Assembly: GCA_963931865.1 (NCBI GenBank)
Contig: OZ007514.1
Span: 2,862,027 to 2,926,026 of the forward strand
DNA: 64,000 nt
Direction of reading: 5' to 3'
DNA from: Axinella damicornis
Taxonomy: Eukaryota > Porifera > Demospongiae > Axinellida > Axinellidae
In this document: positions 58,311 through 64,000 of the stretch, piece by piece
Layout of the letters: each line of letters opens with the position of its first letter
How positions within the stretch are numbered: the stretch's first letter is position 1
Notes under the pieces: generated by a model
Database searches by the model: none
What the model was told of the DNA's origin: nothing
The model's input: the letters and a program-made list of their open reading frames with translations, nothing else
Translations under genes and position numbers: made by a program

Positions 58311-58692
58311 TAGTCTCGGAACCAGACCCTTCGCGCTAGTGAGGAGGAAAGGGTCTGGGCACCATCTTACATACGAGTTGTCCCCAGGTAGGAATGTTGA
58401 CCTAACGGATCAGAAGCGTTGATTGCGAATGACGTCAGGGAAATGATTTTTCTCCATCGCCAGCAACTACTAGACATGGCAAATCGCTGTGCCGTACCGC
58501 GTTACCCACGAGTGTCTGACAAAAGTCGAGGAGAGCAACGAGCAGGTCGACTGTGATCATACTCGTGGTATCGCAGTTGATCGCTAATTACCATGCATAA
58601 TTACAGGACAACTCGAATGTAGGCACGTGCCCAGACCCTTTCCTCCTAGATCCTCGAGGCCTCCCCATGCGAAGGGTCTGGTTCCGAGACTA
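58311..58692. mobile_element. 382-bp MITE, TAGTCTCGGAACCAGACC type
   Basis: tagtctcggaaccagaccct is mirrored by agggtctggttccgagacta. Inner arms gaggaaagggtctggg and tacgagttgtcc are mirrored too. A likely relative of the TAGCC family by its tip and palindromic build. Confidence 0.88.
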
Positions 58693-59640
58693 CTTGGTCT
58701 GCTAGCTAGCTAACTTAGAAATCGGTGGAAGGCGGCGCTCGGATCCTGGCTTGGGTTGTTGCCACAACACATTTACAGCATACTGAGTTGTTTTCGTTCG
58801 TTCTTCAACCAATTCCAACTCTTTGCACACCGCCAGGTCTCATGCATGTTCATCACCGGCGGTAACGATACCGCGTACCGGTACCACAATCACCCCGAAT
58901 GTGACGTCACGTCAATCAAATTCCTTCGCTCTTTCGATTGTGCATTACATGATGGGCATAGTTGCAAATTTGGGGCATAATTTTGTGCATAATCGGTACA
59001 ATTTGGAAAAGCATAAAGGTAAAATATCGCCCAACCCTAGTGCGCGCCCCTGCATGCATGGTGTGTGCACGTGTAGAGTAGGTCAACAGCGATACGATCA
59101 CTTCCAAATACCCTAGCCTAGCTAGGATATTTCAGAGCGGGGGTGCTGTTATTTCTCATTTTTTGCCAGTAGCATGGATACACAAAATAGCAGAGCAAAT
59201 AAAGTATTTAAAAGTTAGTGAGACAATAACACAGCACAATAACACTGCAACCAGCAATTGCAGAGACTTTTGCAGTAGATGGTGTCTTGGCCAGTTGTTT
59301 CGTCCGAGCCATCCATTCAGGATTTCAAGCTCTCAAATGGTGCTTGCACATTGTTCCAGCTGTACTTGTCTTCGACTGCTTCAATGTCTTCAACTCCTTC
59401 AATGTCTTGAGCTTGTTAATTTCCCACATGTTTTATGCCTCCTCAGACAATGTTTCATTAGCCAAGAGAGTGGCTGTTGCTTAGCAACTAGAGTTGTGTG
59501 AAATCCAGTGAGTGATTGTGTGGATGAACTGCTGCATGTCTACATGCATACAAAGTGAGCTCCCACACCCTAACCTTCTGCATGGGAATGTGACCTACTG
59601 CATTAATCAAAGGGGTGACACTCCCATGGACACCGTAGTC
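58693..59640. other. Intergenic; 59160-59600 duplicates 17100-17350 in inverse
   Basis: caatgtcttcaactccttcaa, caacaagctcaagacattg-type words, tgaaatccagtgagtgattg and ttgcttagcaactagagttg match the opposite strand near 17.1-17.35 kb. No coding content. Confidence 0.65.
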
Positions 59641-60210
59641 AGAGCTGTGACTGGGCTTCTCGGCGAATCTTTACCCTGTATACTAAGGAAGGGGTTGAGT
59701 CGCTACGCATTCTTCCGTATACTATCAGCGGTTAAGTGGTCAACAGCTGAAATACAGCGCAGTCGATCAAACGGTCAAGAATCTTTTTGCAATGCGGTCA
59801 AGTGGTCAAGCAGCAAAAATGACGGTCAAGATTTCTTGACCCTGGTCGCAGCTCTGACTATGGCATCAATGGGACTGTCACCCCCTTGTTAATCCTTGTA
59901 TATAGCCAACAGTTATCCTAAACCTCTGCATGGAAATCACCGTAGTCAGAGCTGCGACCGGGCTTATCAGCGAATCTTGACCCCGTATACTAAGGAAGGG
60001 GTTGAGTCGCTACACATTCTTCTGTATACTATCGGCAGTCAAGCGGTCAACGGCTGAGATACAGCGCAGTCGATCAAACGGTCAAGAGTCTTTTTGCGAT
60101 GCGGTCAAGTGGTCAAGCAGCAAAAATGACGGTCAAGATTTCTTGACCCCTGTTACAGCTCCGACTACGGCATCAATGGGAGTGTCACTCCCTTGTTAAT
60201 CCTTGTAGCC
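59640..60210. repeat. Tandem duplication of a 300-bp unit
   Basis: aaggaaggggttgagtcgct occurs at about 59686 and 59993. The following 190 bases (acagcgcagtcgatcaaacg, gcggtcaagtggtcaagcag, gacggtcaagatttcttgac) match with scattered changes. The unit is rich in ggtcaa / ttgacc words. Confidence 0.9.
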
Positions 60211-60632
60211 AACAGTTATCCTTATAGTTCTAAAGCTCTGGAAATCACAGGCAGTCTCATATAAGCAACAAACATGTTCTGCCATGCAGGCAATTCTCCG
60301 TTGCACAAGATGTAATTCAGACTGTAGCAACGGGCAACAGTAACTATATACTCTCTACATGTAACATATATCAATAGAACAATGCATGAAATACGAGTGC
60401 TGGTACATCTTGTCCGCTGTATTAACTTATCGCCACATATAGAAAGGAAATTACTCAGGTTTCAGCAAACTCTCACAGCAAACGTTAAATTAATCATGAG
60501 GGGGGCCAATTTTGGAATGACAAAATGTGATTAAACCTTTACTCTATTTATAATCATATAATGATGCGTTTTCTTAATCAGATGTATAACGAACTACTAA
60601 CTTTATTTCTCCTACAGTCTGCTTAAGAAGCA

Positions 60633-63600
60633 ATGATGGTTCAGTCCACACCATTCACTGTTCGAATGGCAGCACTGCATGCATGCATGCTACTCAGTAT
60701 CCTCTCCTCCTGCTCAGCACAGATGGTGTACTGTGTCACACTGACAAAACCAACTGGCACTTCATGCTCTCCCTGCCCTCACAATTCAATTCACTGTGCC
60801 ACACTCTCTGAGTATGCACAACAAGCCAAATCATATTTCACTTCCAACACCACTATGGTGTTCTTGCCAGGTGACCACACTCTTGATATGAATATCACTG
60901 TTGCCAACAAATCCAGTTTCACCGTGTGTGGAGAGTCTTCTTCGGGTTATGTAGCAACAATTGTTTGCAATGGGTCAGTTGGCATCAGCTTCATCAGTAT
61001 GGTTGACTTCAAAATCCATTCACTGACTTTTACGTCTTGTGGCAGGAGTTTTGATGAACACACCCTGAGTTTTATGGGTAAATACACCCTGCATATTTCT
61101 AATGCTAGCAATTACACCCTGCATTTGGAATCCATAGAGTATGCTGAACTAGTTAACTGTTCCTTCCACAACAACCTCGGCACTGCACTCGCAGTAATTC
61201 ACACCAGTATTACTCTAGCAGGGAACAATGAGTTCACAAATAACCACTGTGATCATGAGTGGTACAACTCCTGTGTAGGTGCAGCAATTCTTGCATTTGA
61301 CAACACATCACTGAATTTCATTGGAACTAGCAACTTCATCAACAACTCAGCAGCTATTGGTGGTGCAATTTATGTAGGTTACAACACATCACTGAATTTC
61401 ACTGGAAATAGCAACTTAATTCATCAACAACTCAGCAGACCTTGGTCATGGTGGTGGTGCAATTTGTGCAGTTGACAACACATCACTGAGTTTCACTGGA
61501 ACTAGCAACTTCATCAACAACTCAGCAGGTGTTGATGGTGGTGCAATTTATGCAGTTGACAACACATCACTGAGTTTCACTGGAACTAGCAACTTCATCA
61601 ACAACTCAGCAGAGGGTGCTGGTGCAATTGCTGCAGGTTACAACACATCACTGAGTTTCGCTGGAACTAGCAACTTCATCAACAACTCAGCATCCGTTGG
61701 TGGTGCAATTACTGCAGGTTACAACACATCACTGAGTTTCACTGGAAATAGCAACTTCATCAACAACTCAGCCAATCGTGTTTCTGGTGGTGCGATTTTT
61801 GCAGATCAGAACACATCACTAAGTTTCACTGGAACTAGCAACTTCATCAACAACTCAGCGGATGTTGGTTGGGGTGGAGGAGTGTTTCTATCAAATTCCA
61901 CTTTGTTCATTTCATCTAACACAACTGTATATTGGGAGAGCAATCAAGCACTTTATGGAGGCGCAATCTATGTTAAGAATAAACAATATACTAATCCCCT
62001 ACTTTACTGTATCCAAATGTACTCAAATACAGCAAAAAGTGAATGCTTCTTTCAACTCCCAGGCCAGAATCTGTCCGGTGGAATTGACGCCCAGTTCATT
62101 TTCAAGGATAACTCTGCAGATGCTGGCAGTGTGCTATATGGAGGAGCAATAGATAACTGCAAACCTACTGACCTGGAATCATATAGTTCTGGTGAAGTCT
62201 TTGACATGTTAGTCCACATTGAAAATGACAATACAAATTCAAGTATTTCCTCCGATCCATTTCGTATATGTGCATGTGAAAACAACCGCCCTGACTGCAG
62301 TAAGTCAGACAAGTCATACACAGTGCATCCTGGTGAAACATTTCATGTTTCTGTGGTTGCAGTTGGACAGAGAAATGGAACAGCTCCTACAACGGTCAGA
62401 GGTCGTTTGATGGTTGATGCAATATGGTCACACACCACAGACATGGGTAACCTTCATCCTCTCCAGTATGCCCAAATAACGTCAAATACTTGCACCATTC
62501 TCAACTACACTGTGTTCGCACTTTTCAGTTTAGACTTAAAGTTGTATGCAGATGGCCCATGTTCAATCATTAGCAACGAACTGGATCTTAAGCTGGATGT
62601 AAATCGGACCTGCCCACCGGGCTTTAACCTTTCAGAGATCGAGATGTCATGTGTCTGTAACCAAAGACTTGCCAAATACACAAACCACTGCAATATAAGT
62701 AATGGATTAGGACGAATAACACGGAGATCATATGACCAATTTTGGGTTGGGTATGACTGTGACTCTAATGCACTAATTCTCCACCCACACTGCCCCTTTG
62801 ATTTTTGTGTCTCTCATACAGTGGACTTTCCTCTTAACGATACAGACTTGCAGTGTGCATACAACAGGTCAGGTCTCTTGTGTGGAGCTTGCAAGAAAGG
62901 TTACAGTCTTGCACTGGGCACTTCTCAATGCAAGCAGTGCACCAATATCCATCTTGCCTTGATCATCCCTTTTGCACTGATGGGACTAGCTCTTGTCTTC
63001 TTTCTCCTTGTCAGCAAACTGACTGTGGCAACAGGAACACTCAGTGGGCTAGTGTTCTATGCTAATATTGTTGGAGTAAACCGCACTCTATTTGTACCTG
63101 TGGAATCAACTGACATTTTATCAGTCTTCATTGCTTGGCTAAACCTTGACTTCGGTGTTGAAACATGTTTCTACAATGGGATGGATGCTTACAGCAAAAT
63201 ATGGCTTCAATTTGTGTTCCCTGTTTATATTTGGGTGATAGTAGGATTCATAATACTTGCTAGCCATTTCTCACGCAGATTTACAAAATTGCTGGGCAAC
63301 AACCCAGTTTCTGTCTTGGCAACACTCATCCTCCTCTCATATACAAAGATCCTCCGCAACTTGATTGCTGCTCTTTACGTCACCTACCTGGAGTATCCAA
63401 CGTACAACAGAGGGGTGTGGCTGTATGATGCAAACATTGACTACCTCCGTACAAAACACATTCCACTCTTCGTGTTGGCGATACTTGTCTTCCTCTTCCT
63501 TTTCATTTCTTACACTCTCCTTCTCCTCTTTGGTCCGTGGCTTCAGGCTATATCACACCTGAGGATCTTTGCATGGGTCAACAACACTAGACTGAAGTTC

Positions 63601-64000
63601 TTCATGGATTCATACCATGCTCCTTACAAAGCACGACATCGCTACTGGCCTGGACTGCTGCTTGTGGTTCGCTTTATTCTTCTTCTAGTCTTTGCCCTCA
63701 ATCCTCAGCAAGACCCTAGCATTAACCTCCTAGCAATTCTAGTAGGAACTGGGATTCTGCAACTGTGGGCCTTGACCAGTGGTGGGGTTTACAAAAGCAA
63801 TTACCTAAATGCTCTCGAAGGTTCATTTGCTCTGAACCTGATCATCCTGGCTGGTTCCACCATGTACATCAACCTCGCTGGAGGGAATCAGCTTGCTGTT
63901 GGATACACCTCTGTTGCCATAGCACTTGTATCATTCATTGGCATCCTTGCCTTTCAGCTGTCAGATGTGACTGGCATCGCTGAATGCCTGAAAAAGAAGT
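60633..64000 (+). pseudogene. Pmp-repeat multi-pass membrane protein gene, one 4-nt frameshift, runs off the right edge
   Basis: ATG at 60633 follows the acceptor tttctcctacag. The first frame holds the signal peptide (VRMAALHACMLLSILSSCSA), the N-terminal domain and one and a half beta-helix units, then ends at 61475 after NLIHQQL because AATT is inserted in agcaacttaattcatcaac. In the next frame the remaining units (NTSLSFTGTSNFINNSA, seven in total), the neck (LLCGACKKGYSLALGTSQC) and the membrane domain are open to the window end (last residues SDVTGIAECLKKK). A tandem gcatgcatgcatg word sits in the signal peptide. Except for the 4 nt the gene is intact, so a sequencing or assembly error or a segregating null allele are all possible. 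Confidence 0.85.

Overview
The window reads as eukaryotic, most likely metazoan, nuclear DNA. Protein-coding genes are split by GT-AG introns, microsatellites and G/C homopolymers are frequent, and non-autonomous transposons, fold-back elements, tRNA-derived SINEs and LINE remnants fill the space between genes. The gene content (a VPS13D-like chorein protein, an HPS3/BLOC-2 homologue, and a family of large proteins with Pmp-type GGAI/FxxN repeats followed by a multi-pass membrane domain) together with the repeat style fits a demosponge such as Amphimedon. That species call is inference; no database was searched. A run of 200 N at 30155-30354 shows this is draft assembly.

Layout. (1) 610-6892, minus: the first ten coding exons of a VPS13D-like lipid-transfer protein, continuing off the left edge. 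(2) 7757-10555, plus: a broken relic of the Pmp-repeat membrane-protein family carrying a 5'-truncated LINE and a second insertion. (3) 11674-12997: two almost identical 601-bp piggyBac-type elements. (4) 13062-16417, minus: a nearly complete Pmp-repeat gene copy with two frameshifts. (5) 16.4-25.5 kb: repeat-dense stretch with a 2.0-kb terminal-inverted-repeat transposon holding a dead transposase, a hAT-like MITE, long palindromes and one possible small first exon. (6) 25558-37431, plus: a complete 16-exon HPS3 homologue, with two compensating frameshifts in exon 5 and an assembly-type duplication of exons 6-7 around the N gap. (7) 37.4-45.1 kb: SINEs, fold-back elements and a 1.6-kb palindrome. 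(8) 45129-48836, plus: an intact single-exon-coding Pmp-repeat protein of 1235 residues. (9) 48.8-60.6 kb: nested repeats, including a MITE inside a SINE with 71-bp tandem repeats inside the MITE. (10) 60633-64000, plus: another Pmp-repeat copy with one 4-nt frameshift, running off the right edge.

The four Pmp-repeat copies are the most interesting content. They share signal peptide, N-terminal Cys region, a predicted beta-helix of about 27-residue units, a Cys-rich neck and a multi-pass membrane domain. They differ mostly in number and order of beta-helix units (about 5, 8 and 7 in the three copies that keep them). Two copies lie in an inverted segmental duplication that includes promoter-side sequence. 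This is the pattern expected of a diversifying cell-surface receptor family; ligand and function are unknown.

Several transposon insertions can be read directly, because an unoccupied version of the target survives elsewhere in the window (TTAA in a SINE, TA in a segmental duplicate, and the gene copies interrupted at 7824).
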